Shown in pieces: positions 25,338-36,700 of a stretch of 64,000 nt of DNA. Both the position numbers and the translations under genes were made by a program. Source of the DNA: Achromobacter marplatensis (GTDB lineage: Bacteria > Pseudomonadota > Gammaproteobacteria > Burkholderiales > Burkholderiaceae_B); the NCBI RefSeq assembly GCF_002209535.1, contig NZ_NJIG01000012.1, positions 1-64,000 of the forward strand, in the 5' to 3' direction. How positions within the stretch are numbered: the stretch's first letter is position 1; each line of letters begins with the position of its first letter. The notes under the pieces were generated by a model that had not been told where the DNA came from, did no database searches, and saw only the letters and a program-made list of their open reading frames with translations.

Positions 25338-27293
25338 TCATGCCATACCCCGTTCCTGCACCAGTGCTTGCACGACCGAGGGATCGGCCAGCGTGGTGAT
25401 GTCGCCCAGGTCGTCGACATTGTTCTCGGCGATCTTGCGCAGGATGCGGCGCATGATCTTGCCCGAACGCGTCTTGGGCAGGGCGGGCGCCCATTGCAGA
25501 TGGTCGGGCGTCGCGATGGGGCCGATTTCGCGGCGTACGTGGGCCACCAGTTCCTGGCGCAGGGTGTCGGACGCTTCCAGACCCGCTTTCAGCGTGACAT
25601 ACACGTAAATGCCCTGGCCCTTGATGTCGTGGGAAAAGCCCACCGCCGCCGCTTCGGCCACCTTCGGGTGCGATACCAGCGCGCTTTCCAGTTCGGCGGT
25701 GCCTAAGCGGTGTCCGCTGACGTTCAACACGTCGTCCACGCGGCCGGTGACCCAGTAGTCGCCATCGGCATCGCGGCGGCAACTGTCGCCCGTGAAGTAC
25801 ATGCCGGGATAGTCCTTGAAGCAACTTTCAACGTAGCGCCGGTCGTCGCCGTAGACGGTGCGCGCCTGCCCAGGCCACGAGTCGCGGATGAACAGGTTGC
25901 CTTCGCCGGGGCCTTCTATCACTTCGCCCGTCTGCACATCGACCAGCTCCGGCCGGATGCCGAAAAAGGGCATGCTGGCCGAGCCCGGCTTGCAGGCCTT
26001 GGCGCCGGGAATGGGCGCAATCAGGATGCCGCCTGTTTCCGTCTGCCACCAGGTGTCCACGATGGGACAGCGGCCCTCTCCCACGACATCGTGATACCAG
26101 CGCCAGGCCTCGGGGTTGATGGGTTCACCCACGGTGCCCAGCAGGCGCAGCGACTTCCGGGAGGTGCGGAGGACGGGCTCGAGGCCCTCGCGCATCAGGG
26201 CGCGGATGGCCGTGGGCGCGGTGTAGAAGATGCTGACCTCGTGCTTGTCGATGACGTGCCAGAAGCGTGAGGCGTCCGGGTAGCTGGGCACGCCTTCAAA
26301 GACGACCGTCGTGGCGCCATTGGCCAGCGGTCCGTACACGATGTAGCTGTGGCCCGTGATCCAGCCCACGTCCGCCGTGCACCAGAAGACATCGCTGTCC
26401 CGGATGTCGAAGATGGCGGCATGCGTGTAGGCGGCATAGACGAGGTAACCGCCGGTCGTGTGCAGCATCCCCTTGGGCTTGCCGGTGCTGCCCGAGGTAT
26501 GGAGGATGAAAAGCGGGTCTTCGGCGTTCATGAGTTCGGGGACGCATTCTTCGGTTTCCCGGTCCATCAGGCGGTCCAGCCAATAGTCGCGTTCGGCCGT
26601 CATGTCGACGGGCGCGCCCGTATGCCTGACCACCAGCACGTTGCGCACGCCCTCCATGCCCGGCATCTTCATCGCGGCGTCCACATTGGCTTTCAGCGCA
26701 ATGGCGCGGCCAGCCCGCCGGCCTTCGTCGGCGGTGATGATGGCGCGGGCGCCGCAGTCGCGCACGCGGTCGGCGATGGAGGCCGGCGCGAATCCGCCGA
26801 ACACGACGTTATGCACGGCGCCGATGCGCGCGCAGGCCAGCATGGCGGCCACGGTGTCCACGATCATCGGCATGTAGATCGTGACGCGGTCGCCGCGGCC
26901 AATGCCGATGCGTCGCAGCGCATTGCCCATCTTGCAGACCATCGCGTGCAATTCGCGGTAGCTGATGCGCCGCGAAGGGGTGCCGGGGTCGTCCGGTTCC
27001 CAGATCAGCGCGGCCTTTTCGCCGAGGGTCTCAAGGTGGCGATCCAGGCAGTTGACGCTGACGTTCAACTCCCCGTCGGCGTACCAGCGGATATGGAAGT
27101 CTTCGGCGGCGAAGCTGACGTCCCGGATTTGCGTCGGGGCGCGATGCCACTGCAGGCGCTGCGCGGCGTGGGCCCAGAAGGCGTCCGGATCGCGGTGTGA
27201 TGCCGCGTAAAGGTTTTCGTAGTGTTCCTGCGTGATCGTATGCGGGCCGGCAAAGCCCTCGGGCACGGGATAGAGGTCGCGGATGGGTTTCAT
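25338..27293 (-). CDS. acs: Acetyl-CoA synthetase (AMP-forming)
   Basis: 651 residues, the usual length. It activates acetate to acetyl-CoA via acetyl-AMP. Motifs: P-loop [13 protein letters not shown], the acetate-pocket block [10 protein letters not shown] and the acetylation-controlled lysine in [12 protein letters not shown] near the C-terminus. It sits between the acetate symporter ActP and a response regulator in one minus-strand operon, which supports acetate rather than a longer acid, though propionate may also be accepted. Confidence 0.94.
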   Translation of the reverse strand: MKPIRDLYPVPEGFAGPHTITQEHYENLYAASHRDPDAFWAHAAQRLQWHRAPTQIRDVSFAAEDFHIRWYADGELNVSVNCLDRHLETLGEKAALIWEPDDPGTPSRRISYRELHAMVCKMGNALRRIGIGRGDRVTIYMPMIVDTVAAMLACARIGAVHNVVFGGFAPASIADRVRDCGARAIITADEGRRAGRAIALKANVDAAMKMPGMEGVRNVLVVRHTGAPVDMTAERDYWLDRLMDRETEECVPELMNAEDPLFILHTSGSTGKPKGMLHTTGGYLVYAAYTHAAIFDIRDSDVFWCTADVGWITGHSYIVYGPLANGATTVVFEGVPSYPDASRFWHVIDKHEVSIFYTAPTAIRALMREGLEPVLRTSRKSLRLLGTVGEPINPEAWRWYHDVVGEGRCPIVDTWWQTETGGILIAPIPGAKACKPGSASMPFFGIRPELVDVQTGEVIEGPGEGNLFIRDSWPGQARTVYGDDRRYVESCFKDYPGMYFTGDSCRRDADGDYWVTGRVDDVLNVSGHRLGTAELESALVSHPKVAEAAAVGFSHDIKGQGIYVYVTLKAGLEASDTLRQELVAHVRREIGPIATPDHLQWAPALPKTRSGKIMRRILRKIAENNVDDLGDITTLADPSVVQALVQERGMA

Positions 27294-27311
27294 GGATGGG
27301 TCCTCTGAACG

Positions 27312-28988
27312 TTAATGGCCGACGGCGGTGGTGGCGCCGATACCGGTCTGGCTGCGGACGGTGAGGGCGTCGAAGGCCTCGGCTTCTTGCCGGGCGCGCG
27401 GGCTGCGGTCCAGTTTCGAGAACAGCCAGATCGAGGAAAACGCCAGCGGGATGGACAGGATGCCCGGGTTGGGGAAGGGCGTGACGGGCGAGGAAAACCC
27501 CAAGACGTCCACCCATACGGTCTGGCTGAGCACGACCCAGACTGTCGCGCTGGTCAGGCCCAGGAACCCGCCGATGGTCGCGCCACGCGTGGTGCATCCG
27601 CGCCAGGAGATCGACAGCACCAGCACGGGGAAGTTGGCGCTGGCGGCGATGGCGAAGGCCAGACCCACCATGAACGCTACGTTCTGGTTCTCGAATACGA
27701 TGCCTAGCAGAATGGCCATGACGCCCAGGGCGATGGTGGACAGGCGCGAAATGCGCATCTGCTGGTGTTCCGTGGCGCGGCCGCGCGCGATGACGTTGGC
27801 GTACAGGTCATGCGAAATGGCTGCGGCGCCAGCCAGCGCCAGACCGGCCACCACGGCCACGATGGTGGCGAACGTGACGGCCGCCAGGAAACCCAGCAGC
27901 AGATTGCCGCCCACGGCGTTGGCCAGGTGGACCGCGACCATATTGGTGCCGCCGATCAGGTTTTTCATCATGTCGAACCCGCCGTCCGGGCTCGTCGAGA
28001 AATACTCGGGGTGGCGCACCAGCAGCGCGACCGCCCCAAAACCGATGATGAACGTGAGCAGATAGAAGTAGCCGATGAAGGCGCTGGCGTAGATCACGGA
28101 CTTGCGGGCTTCCTTGGCGTTGGACACCGTGAAGAAGCGCATCAGGATGTGCGGCAGGCCGGCGGTGCCGAAGGCCAGCGCGATGCCCAGCGACAAGGCG
28201 TTCAGCGGATTGCTGCTGACCTGCGCGCCCGGCGCCAGCAGTTCCAGGCCGGACGGGTGCACGCGGGCGGCCTCCGCCAGCAGCGCATCCGGGCTGTAGT
28301 TAAAGGCCGCCAGCACCAGGATGGTCATCAGCGTGGCGCCGAAGAGCATCAGGACTGCCTTGATGATCTGTACCCAGGTCGTGGCGGTCATGCCGCCGAA
28401 GGCCACGTAGATCATCATCAGCGACCCGACGATCAGTACCGCAATGTTGTAGTCCAGCCCGAACAGCAGCACGATCAGCTTGCCCGCGCCGACCATCTGC
28501 GCGATCAGGTACAGCGCGATGATCAGCAGCGACGCGCTGGCCGCCAGCACCCGCATGGGGGTTTGCGCCAAGCGGAACGAGGTCACGTCCGCGAAGTTGT
28601 ACCGGCCCAGGTTGCGCAACCGTTCGGCGATGAGGAACATGACCACTGGCCAGCCGAACAGGAAGCCGATGGCGTAGATCATGCCGTCGAAACCGCTGAC
28701 GTAGACCATGCCCGCAATCCCCAGGAACGAGGCGGCGGAAAGGTAATCGCCTGCGATGGCCAAGCCGTTCTGAAAGCCCGTCAGTCCGCCGCCTGCCGTG
28801 TAGAAATCCGATGTGGTGCGGGTGCGCTTGGCGGCCCAGTAGGTGATGCCCATGGTTCCTGCGATGAAGGTCAGGAACATGACGATGGCGGAAGTGCTGG
28901 CCTGCCCGGTTGCGGCGGCGCGGGCTGAGCCCGCCAGCACGCAGCCCAGCACGAAGATCAACGCGGCGCCCACTGTCTTGCGCTTCAT
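27312..28988 (-). CDS. actP: Cation/acetate symporter ActP
   Basis: 558-residue sodium:solute symporter (SSS/SLC5 family) with a leader and about 13 membrane segments. Family blocks are [30 protein letters not shown] and a typical [17 protein letters not shown]. It imports acetate and similar short acids for Acs. Its ATG overlaps the YjcH stop (ATGA) and its stop is 18 bp from acs, so yjcH-actP-acs is a single operon. Confidence 0.95.
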   Translation of the reverse strand: MKRKTVGAALIFVLGCVLAGSARAAATGQASTSAIVMFLTFIAGTMGITYWAAKRTRTTSDFYTAGGGLTGFQNGLAIAGDYLSAASFLGIAGMVYVSGFDGMIYAIGFLFGWPVVMFLIAERLRNLGRYNFADVTSFRLAQTPMRVLAASASLLIIALYLIAQMVGAGKLIVLLFGLDYNIAVLIVGSLMMIYVAFGGMTATTWVQIIKAVLMLFGATLMTILVLAAFNYSPDALLAEAARVHPSGLELLAPGAQVSSNPLNALSLGIALAFGTAGLPHILMRFFTVSNAKEARKSVIYASAFIGYFYLLTFIIGFGAVALLVRHPEYFSTSPDGGFDMMKNLIGGTNMVAVHLANAVGGNLLLGFLAAVTFATIVAVVAGLALAGAAAISHDLYANVIARGRATEHQQMRISRLSTIALGVMAILLGIVFENQNVAFMVGLAFAIAASANFPVLVLSISWRGCTTRGATIGGFLGLTSATVWVVLSQTVWVDVLGFSSPVTPFPNPGILSIPLAFSSIWLFSKLDRSPRARQEAEAFDALTVRSQTGIGATTAVGH

Positions 28989-29296
28989 GAGACGTCCCTG
29001 AGGATGGCGGCCAGCAGCGGGTCGAAGACCGTGTTGGAGATGTGGACGTAAGCCGAAATCAGCACCACGGCGCTGCCCACCACGAGGATGCCGGTCAAGA
29101 TGCCGATGCTCATCGTCATGCCGGGCAGCGGGCGGGCGAAGAATGCGGGATCGAATGCCAGGGTCAGGATGAAGCCCGCGTAGATCACGCCGGTGATGGC
29201 GAAGAACAGCAAGCTGGTGCGGCTGCGGCGGCGCAGCAATTCCTGATATTTGGGATGACGCATGACAGCGGCAACCACGCCTTTGGGCGAAGTCAT
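28985..29296 (-). CDS. yjcH: DUF485 membrane protein YjcH
   Basis: 103 residues, two membrane helices, with the DUF485 blocks [19 protein letters not shown] and [18 protein letters not shown]. It is always found before actP and is probably a small partner of the symporter. The start at 29296 has GGAGA seven bases upstream; the longer in-frame reading to 29341 is not needed. The 230-bp region upstream holds the operon promoter and that of the divergent MFS gene. Confidence 0.92.
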   Translation of the reverse strand: MTSPKGVVAAVMRHPKYQELLRRRSRTSLLFFAITGVIYAGFILTLAFDPAFFARPLPGMTMSIGILTGILVVGSAVVLISAYVHISNTVFDPLLAAILRDVS

Positions 29297-29526
29297 TGCG
29301 AGGGTCTCCTTATCGTTATTGGCGAACGAGCCTCCGGCCAATATAGAGACGCATCAATTCGGGGGACATGCGACCTTAGTCGTAGGGGGAAGGCCCGAGT
29401 GACAGCCCTGCAAAGCGCGACGCGGCAGCATGGCTATTGCCGTTCTGCCCCGGCCGATTTGTATATGATGTGCGGGTCGTCCCGAGGAGGGGGCGCAAAC
29501 CCATACAACAACCAGACACGGGTTTC

Positions 29527-30738
29527 ATGTCTATCCAAACCGATAAGATTTCCACGCGCACCCTCATCCTGGGTACCCTTGTGGTGCTGCTTGCCATGGG
29601 CGTGCGCGCCACTTTTGGCCTGTTCATGCAGCCGATGGGCCTGGCCCACGGCTGGGGCCGCGACGTGTTTTCAATGGCCTTCGCCTTGCAGAACCTGGTG
29701 TGGGGCGTCGCCTGCATTTTCATGGGCATCCTGGCCGACCGTTACGGATCGGGGCGCACCATCGCGCTGGGCGCGGTGCTGTACATGCTGGGCATGATCG
29801 GCACCCGTTTTGCCACGGACGAAGCGACGCTGTACCTGACCGCCGGCGTGCTGGTCGGGCTGGGCCAGGCGGGTACCACGTTCCCGGTGATCCTGCCGGT
29901 GGTGGCGCGTGCGGTGCCGCCTGCCTACCGCAGCACGGCGATGGGCATCGCCAGCGCCGGGGGTTCGCTCGGCCAGTTCGCCGTGGTGCCTACCGGGCAG
30001 GCATTGATCACCGGCATGGACTGGCCGGGTGCGCTGTGGGTGCTGTCGCTGTTCGTGGCTTGCGCCGCGCCGCTCGCCTATTTCCTGCGTGGGCGTCCGC
30101 AAGCGCAATCGGGGCCGCAGCAGTCGCTCGCCGCGGCCGTGCGCCAGGCGGTGCGCCATCCGTCGTTCCACTTCCTGTTCTGGAGCTACTTCGTCTGTGG
30201 TTTCCATACCGCCTTCATCACCCTGCACCTGCCGGCCTATGTGACCGATGGCGGCTTGACGCCAGGGCAGGGCGCGACCGCCGTGGCGCTGATCGGCCTG
30301 TTCAACGTGCTGGGCTCGTTCTACGCGGGCAAACTCGGTGGCAAATACAGCAAGAAGCGCTTGCTGGCGATCGTGTATTTCATGCGGGCCTTCGGCATTC
30401 TGCTGCTGTTGGCCATGCCCTTGTCGGCGTGGGTCCTGTACGCCTTTGCGGCCTGGATGGGCCTGTTCTGGCTGGGGACGGTGCCGCTTACTCAAGGGCT
30501 GATCGGGCAGATCTACGGCCTGCGTTATGCGGCCACGCTGTCGGGCATTGTCTTCCTGGGGCACCAGCTGGGCAGCTTCATCGGCGTCTGGCTGGGCGGT
30601 TACGCCTACGCCAAGACGGGCAATTACGATATGGTCTGGTGGTTGGGCGTGGCGCTGGCCGTGATTGCCGCGTTGCTGTGCCTGCCGGTGCGGGAACAGC
30701 CGGTGACGCCCGCCGAACCCCGCCCCGCGTCGGCATGA
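29527..30738 (+). CDS. MFS transporter, oxalate/formate antiporter-like
   Basis: 403 residues with about 12 predicted membrane segments. The loop-2 motif of the superfamily is GILADRYGSGRT. The N-terminus (GVRATFGLFMQPMGLAHGWGRDVFSMAFALQNLVWG) is typical of the OFA/monocarboxylate branch, so a small anion is the likely substrate. The ATG at 29527 is chosen because it begins just before helix 1. A TTGCCG / TATATG pair (19 bp apart, 29437-29467) is a weak promoter candidate. Confidence 0.88.
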   Translation: MSIQTDKISTRTLILGTLVVLLAMGVRATFGLFMQPMGLAHGWGRDVFSMAFALQNLVWGVACIFMGILADRYGSGRTIALGAVLYMLGMIGTRFATDEATLYLTAGVLVGLGQAGTTFPVILPVVARAVPPAYRSTAMGIASAGGSLGQFAVVPTGQALITGMDWPGALWVLSLFVACAAPLAYFLRGRPQAQSGPQQSLAAAVRQAVRHPSFHFLFWSYFVCGFHTAFITLHLPAYVTDGGLTPGQGATAVALIGLFNVLGSFYAGKLGGKYSKKRLLAIVYFMRAFGILLLLAMPLSAWVLYAFAAWMGLFWLGTVPLTQGLIGQIYGLRYAATLSGIVFLGHQLGSFIGVWLGGYAYAKTGNYDMVWWLGVALAVIAALLCLPVREQPVTPAEPRPASA

Positions 30739-30775
30739 GGCCGGTGCCAGAACCTTGCGATCCGGAGATCCGTCC

Positions 30776-30934
30776 ATGACCCCAGCCCATCCTCCCGCCG
30801 TCCGCCGCCATCGAGGCTGGCGTGCCGTGGGCGTGCTGGCGCTGGCGGCCGTGCTTGGCCTGGCGTTCTGGGGCTACACCACGCCCGAGATGCAGATCCA
30901 CTGGGAAAACCTGGCCGCGCTTTGCGGCTTTTAG
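30776..30934 (+). CDS. Small single-helix membrane protein, function unknown
   Basis: 52 residues, 37 bp after the MFS gene on the same strand. It opens with a basic segment (RRHRGWR), then one strong membrane helix (AVGVLALAAVLGLAFWGY), then a short polar tail ending WENLAALCGF. A GGAGAT ribosome site lies upstream of the ATG and a strong terminator follows, so it looks like a genuine last gene of the MFS unit. I do not recognise the family. Confidence 0.6.
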   Translation: MTPAHPPAVRRHRGWRAVGVLALAAVLGLAFWGYTTPEMQIHWENLAALCGF

Positions 30935-30965
30935 GCGCATCCATCCCCTCGGCTCGCGGTATCCT

Positions 30966-30993
30966 ACGACGGAGTTTCCTCCGTCGTTTTTTT
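30966..30993 (+). terminator. Rho-independent terminator
   Basis: ACGACGGAG / CTCCGTCGT arms, TTTC loop, seven T including the stem end. It closes the MFS/small-protein unit. Confidence 0.92.
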
Positions 30994-31037
30994 CGTCGCC
31001 CGCGCCTGCCGTGTCGGTACGCGCTTTGTAGGTGCCC

Positions 31038-33701
31038 ATGCAGGACGCATCGCTTTCCTTTTCCGATCTATCGCTGCCGGACATCGGCGCCATGCCCGCC
31101 GCCGACACGCTGGTGCTGACCGTGAACAACCGGCTGTCGCGCCGCTTGACGCTGGAGCTGGCCGGCCTGTTGCGCCAGGAGCGCCAAGTCAGCGAATTGC
31201 CGCGCATCCTGCCACTGTCGGCGTGGTTGGCCGAGTCCGCCAACGAACTGGCCTTCGAAGCGGACGACGACGTGCCCGCTTACCGGCTGGACAGTTTTGC
31301 CACGCAGCTGGTCTGGACCGAAGCCATTCGGGCGGAAGAGGCGGAGCGGGTGCTGCTGGACGCCAGCCAGGCAGCGCGCCTGTCCATGGACGCCGATCTG
31401 CTGATGGACGAGTGGGACCTGCACGTGCCGTCGGGCGCGGACACCGACGAGTACCGCGGCTTTGCCCGGTGGCGCGCGCGCTACCGCCAAACGCTCGCAG
31501 GCATCGACGCCGAAGACGCGAACCAGGGGTATGCGCGCGTGCTGCGCGCCCTGGAGGACGGCCGGCTCGCCACTCCCGGCCAACTGGTGCTGGCGGGTTT
31601 TACCGACATGTCCCCGCGCTTTCGCCGGCTGCTCAACGCGTTTGAGGCGCAGGGCACCGTGGTTGCGCAGTGGCGCGACGCGCAGCGGGTCGAAACCGTG
31701 GCGCGGCGGTTCGAGGCCGCGGATCAGGGCGCGGAATGGCGCGCCGCCGCCGCGTGGGCCGCCAGCCGGTTGAAGGCGAATCCGCTTGGGCGCTACGCCA
31801 TCGTGTCGCCGCAACTTGAGGCCGAATCCCCGTTCGCACGGCGCGTGTTGAGTCAGGCCCTGGCCGGCCGCGATGGTGCGCCGGCTTTTGCGTTCAACGT
31901 GGCGGTGGGCCGGCCGCTTGATGAATGGCCGATGGCGCGCGCCGCGCTGGCGTGGCTGCGTGCGCTGGCCGAATGCGCCGCGGGCAAGGGCTGCAGCGTG
32001 GACGTGCTGGGCGCCGCTGTGCTGGCCGGCTATTGCGCCGGCGACGTGCGCGACCGGGCGCGCCTGGCTGCGATCGACGCACGTTGGCGCCGGCAGGCCG
32101 TGCAGCACGTGGGCCCGCAGGATTGGAAGAAATTGCTGGCCGACATGCCCGCCCTGGCGCAAGCCTGGAACCACGCGATGGAGCTCTGGACGCAGGGCGG
32201 CCGCCAGGCGACCTGCGACATCTGGATGCTGCGCATGAAAGCGGCGCTGACGGCGTTGGGCTTTCCCGGCGAAGCCGTGCTGGATAGCGTCGGGTATCAG
32301 GTCATGGGCGCGCTGGGCGACGCCTTGGGCAGCTTCTCGGCGCTGGCGCCGGCCGCTGGCCGGCTGGGCGGCGTGGCGGCGGTGAACCTGCTGCAAAGCG
32401 TGGCACGGTCCGCATCGTTTCAGCCGCAGCGCGATCCGCTGGCGCGCCTGGATGTGCTGGGGCTGCTGGAAGCCGAAGGAGGGTACTGGGACGGCGTCTG
32501 GATGCTGGGCTTGACCGACGACGTCCTGCCCGCATCGCCCAAGCCCAACCCGCTGTTGCCCTTGGCCGTGCTGCGGCAGGCCAAGGCGCCGCGCGCCACG
32601 CCCGAACGGGAGCGCGAATGGGCCGAAGGCATGTACGCCGCGCTGTGCCGCTGCGCGCCCGACATCATCGTCAGCCATGCCCACATGGATGGCGAACGCG
32701 AATTGCGTCCCTCGCCGCTGATCGCCGCCGCCGCGTTGACGGACTGGGCGCCGGCCGCCGCCGATCTGGTGGCCGCGCTGCCGCAGGAATCGCTGGACGA
32801 CAACCAGGGGCCGCCGCTGGCGCCCGGAAACCGCGGAGGCGGGGGGCTGGACGTCCTGGATACGCAGGCGCGCAACCCGCTGTGGGCCTTCGTGCGCCAC
32901 CGCTTGGGCGGCCGCGAACTTGCGCCGTATGCCGACATCGCCACCGTGAACGTGCGCGGCCAGTTCCTCCACAAGGCGCTGGAACTGGTGTGGGGCATGA
33001 TGCCCGACCAGGAAACCCTGCACGAGGTCCTGGCCACCGGCCGGCTGCCCGCGCTGCTGGAGCAGGCGGTGGCGCAGGCCGCGGAGGTCGAGCTCAAGGA
33101 TTACGCGCCCGCGCTCAAGGCGCTGGAATGCCAGCGCGCCCGGACCGTGTTGGCCTCGTGGCTGGACATGGAGGCGCAGCGCCTGCCGTTCACCGTCGCC
33201 CAGGTTGAAAAAAACCATCAGTGGCAGCGCGGGGCGCTGAACCTGAAACTGCGGCTGGACCGCATCGACAGCCTGGCCGATGGCCGCAATGTCATCGTCG
33301 ATTACAAGACGGGCGTGGCCGCCGCCAAGCCCGAGCCCGACTGGTCGCGAAGCCGGCCGGTGAACGTGCAGCTGCCGTTCTACGCGTCGGTGCTGGCGGA
33401 CGCCGTGGGCGGCGAGGTGGCTGGCTTGGTGCTGGCGCAGATCCACGCGCGGCAGGTGGCTGCCCAAGGCCTGGCCGACGAAGACCTGGGCATGCCAGGC
33501 GTCACGCTGGCCGAAGACAGCAAGTTCTTCGATGGCCTGTCCTGGCCCGAGATCCGGCAGCGCTGGCGCGTGGCGATTGAAGCGCTGGCTGACGAGTATG
33601 TGGCCGGGGTGGCCACCAACGTCGCCTACCGCCGGGATGATTTGAAATACTGCGATGCATTGCCGTTCCTGCGTTTGCATCTGGACGACGAGGATGCATG
33701 A
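31038..33701 (+). CDS. AddB-like PD-(D/E)XK nuclease protein of double-strand break repair
   Basis: 887 residues. The C-terminus carries a RecB-type PD-(D/E)XK nuclease core (NVIVDYKTG near residue 755, with QLPFYASVLAD as the downstream QxxxY motif). The N-terminal half is an inactivated helicase-like region, as in AddB. It overlaps the helicase gene that follows (ATGA), forming an AddAB-type pair that replaces RecBCD in many betaproteobacteria: end processing of DNA double-strand breaks for RecA. The GTG at 31032 is another possible start. Confidence 0.87.
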   Translation: MQDASLSFSDLSLPDIGAMPAADTLVLTVNNRLSRRLTLELAGLLRQERQVSELPRILPLSAWLAESANELAFEADDDVPAYRLDSFATQLVWTEAIRAEEAERVLLDASQAARLSMDADLLMDEWDLHVPSGADTDEYRGFARWRARYRQTLAGIDAEDANQGYARVLRALEDGRLATPGQLVLAGFTDMSPRFRRLLNAFEAQGTVVAQWRDAQRVETVARRFEAADQGAEWRAAAAWAASRLKANPLGRYAIVSPQLEAESPFARRVLSQALAGRDGAPAFAFNVAVGRPLDEWPMARAALAWLRALAECAAGKGCSVDVLGAAVLAGYCAGDVRDRARLAAIDARWRRQAVQHVGPQDWKKLLADMPALAQAWNHAMELWTQGGRQATCDIWMLRMKAALTALGFPGEAVLDSVGYQVMGALGDALGSFSALAPAAGRLGGVAAVNLLQSVARSASFQPQRDPLARLDVLGLLEAEGGYWDGVWMLGLTDDVLPASPKPNPLLPLAVLRQAKAPRATPEREREWAEGMYAALCRCAPDIIVSHAHMDGERELRPSPLIAAAALTDWAPAAADLVAALPQESLDDNQGPPLAPGNRGGGGLDVLDTQARNPLWAFVRHRLGGRELAPYADIATVNVRGQFLHKALELVWGMMPDQETLHEVLATGRLPALLEQAVAQAAEVELKDYAPALKALECQRARTVLASWLDMEAQRLPFTVAQVEKNHQWQRGALNLKLRLDRIDSLADGRNVIVDYKTGVAAAKPEPDWSRSRPVNVQLPFYASVLADAVGGEVAGLVLAQIHARQVAAQGLADEDLGMPGVTLAEDSKFFDGLSWPEIRQRWRVAIEALADEYVAGVATNVAYRRDDLKYCDALPFLRLHLDDEDA

Positions 33702-36700
33702 GCATGGCTGAACAAGAACGCTTGCCGCAGGACCACGCCGCGCGCACCGACGCGCTGGACCCCACCCGTTCGTTTCTGGTGCAGGCCCCCGCCGGGTCGG
33801 GCAAGACCGAACTGCTGACCGACCGCATCCTGGCCCTGTTGGCCACGGTGAACCGTCCGGAAGAGATCGTCGCCATCACCTTCACGCGCAAGGCCGCGTC
33901 CGAAATGCACGCCCGCGTGCTGAGCAAGCTGCGCCGCGGGCTGGACGGGCCGCCCGAGGCCATGCACGAACGCCGCAGCTGGGAGCTGGCCCGTGCCGCG
34001 CTGGCGCGCAACGAAGCGCAGGGCTGGCATCTGCTGGATCACCCGGCGCGCCTGGCCATCCGCACCATCGATTCCTTCTGCGCGGGGCTGGTGCGCAGCA
34101 TGCCGTGGTTGTCGGAACTGGGCGGCATGCCCGAGATCACCGATGACGCCCGCGCAAACTACGAAGCCGCGGCGCGCGCCACGCTTGATCTGGCCGACGA
34201 GTACGACGCCGTGCGCGTGCTGCTGCAGCATCTGGACGTGGACGTGCAGGCGGCCAAGGACGCCATTGCCGACATGCTGGGCCAACGTGACCAATGGCTG
34301 CCGCTGCTGCGTCACGGTTCCGACCGCGCGGGCATGGAAGCCATGCTTGCCGAGGCCATCGGCGAAGACCTGGACGCGCTGAGCGAAGCGATGCCGTATG
34401 GCTGGGCCGAAGCGCTGTCCGGGCCTGCTCGGCTGGCCGCCACCCATCTGCAGGACGGGGAAGACGACAACAAGCTGCTGGCGCTGCTGGACTGGACGGA
34501 AGAGCTACCGCCGGACGCCGAGGTGCTGGACCAGTGGCGCGCGGTGGCGCATCTGTTGCTGACCGGCACCGGCAGCCTGCGTAAGACGGTCAACAAGAAC
34601 CTGGGCTTTCCGGCCAAGTGCGCGCACAAGGAACCCTTTGTGGCGTGGCTGGAAGCGGCCGACGGGCAGGCCGCCTGGGTGCGCCGCCTGAACGCCGTGC
34701 GCGACATCCCGGAACCCCGCTTCACTGATGCGCAGTGGGAAGTGCTGGGCGCCCAGTTGATGACCTTGGCGCTGGCCGTGGCGCAGTTGCGCCTGCGCTT
34801 CGCGGATACGGGTGAAGTCGACTTCATCGAGATCGCGCAGCGCGCGGCCTCGGCGCTGGGCAGCGCCGATGATCCGGGCGAATTGCTGTTGAAGCTGGAT
34901 GCGTCGATCCGCCATCTGCTGATCGACGAATTCCAGGACACCAGCCAGACGCAGCTGGACCTGTTGCGCACGTTGACCTCCGGCTGGCAGGCGGGCGATG
35001 GACGCAGCCTGTTCCTGGTGGGCGACCCCATGCAGTCCATCTACCGTTTCCGCAAGGCCGAAGTGGGCCTGTTCCTGGAAGTGGCGGATATCGGCGTGGG
35101 CGAGTTGCAGCCCGATTTCCTGAACCTGACCGACAACTTCCGTTCGCAGGCGGGTATCGTCGATTGGGTGAACCGGTCGTTCGTGTCGCTGTTGCCCAAG
35201 CGCAGCGACGCCGCCGCGGGCGCAATCGCCTACAGCCCGTCCACGGCATTCCACGACGCGCTGCCGGACCCGGCGGTGCGCTTCCATCCCGCCTGGTCGC
35301 GCGCCGGCGCGGCGCCCGCCGAAGAGCAGGCCGAAGACATCGCGGTGGGGCTGGTGCGCCAGGCATTGGCCGACCACAAGGGCGCCAAGCATCCAGTCGC
35401 GGTGCTGGTGCGCGCCCGCAGCCACCTGGGCAACCTGACCCGCCGTCTGGCGCAGGAGGGCATCCGTTGCCGCGCGGTGGACCTGGTGCCGCTGGCCTTG
35501 AGACCGGTGGTGGCGGATCTAGTGCAATTGGTGCGCGCGCTGTCGCATCCCGGCGACCGGCTGGCGTGGCTGTCGGTGCTGCGCGCGCCCTATTGCGGCC
35601 TGACGCTGACGTCCTTGCAGCGCCTGTTCGGCGACGACCACATCACCCCGGTGCCGGTGCTGCTTGAGCGCGCCTTGCGCATCGTGCGGCCGACGTTGCC
35701 AGCGGCGGTGGATACGGCGCCCCAGGGTTCCCTGTTCGACGCGGCCCCGGCCGCACCCGAATCCCCGTCGGCGCAGGCGCTGCTCAGCGCCGACGAATTC
35801 GAGCGCCTGCGCCAGGTGGCGGCCGTCTTGCTGGACAAGCGCAACGACTCCGGCGCCATGCCATTCGCGGCGTGGGTGGAATCGCTGTGGCGCCGCCTGG
35901 GCGGCCCTGCGCTGTATGCCGGCCTGTCGGTGGCCAATGACGCGGAAAGCCTTTTCCAGCTGGTCGAACGCCTGGCACCGCACGGCGGCATCGACCCCGC
36001 AGCGCTGGACGCAGGCATATCGAGGCTCTTCGCCGCGCCCGATGCGGCGGACGAGGACGACGGCGCAGTCGAGATCATGACCATGCACAAGTCCAAGGGC
36101 CTGCAATTCGAAACCGTCATCCTGTACGGCCTGCACCGCGCGCCGCGCGGCGACCAGGCGCCTTTGGTGCGCTTCGAGCAAAGCGGCGGCCGCGTGTTGT
36201 TCGGCCCGGTCAAGCCGCGCGCCGAAACCGAGGCCGACCCGGTCTCGCGCTACCTGGGCGCACGCGAGGCGCGCCGCGCCTCGTACGAAATCGATCGGCT
36301 GTTGTACGTGGCGGCCACCCGGGCGCGCAAGCGTCTGCATCTGGTGGGCCACGTGTCGCTCGACGAGGCCACGGGGCAGATCAAGACCCCGCCCGCGGCC
36401 AGCCTCCTGGGCCGCCTGTGGCCCTGCCTGGAAACACCGGTGCCGCCGTCTTTGCAGGGCGACGCCGAACCCGACGCCGCCGACGGCCCGGAGTGGCAGG
36501 GTGAACCTTTGCGGCGGGTGGCAAGCGTCGGCCTGGCGCAATTGGCGCGCCTGTCCGACATCACCATCAGCCCCGGCTTTGGCGCCGCCGCCCGCGGCGC
36601 CTGGGGCGACGGCAGCGAACATCCCGCCTGGCAACTGGAAGCCGGCTACGACGCCGCCATCGGCACCCTGGCCCACGCATGGCTCGCCCGCATCGGCCAG

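Noticed and set aside
29456-29472. Near-identical TTTGTATAT-N-ATG strings before the MFS gene and before marR (19889)
   Set aside because: The shared part is mainly a -10-like AT-rich core; two short matches do not support common regulation.
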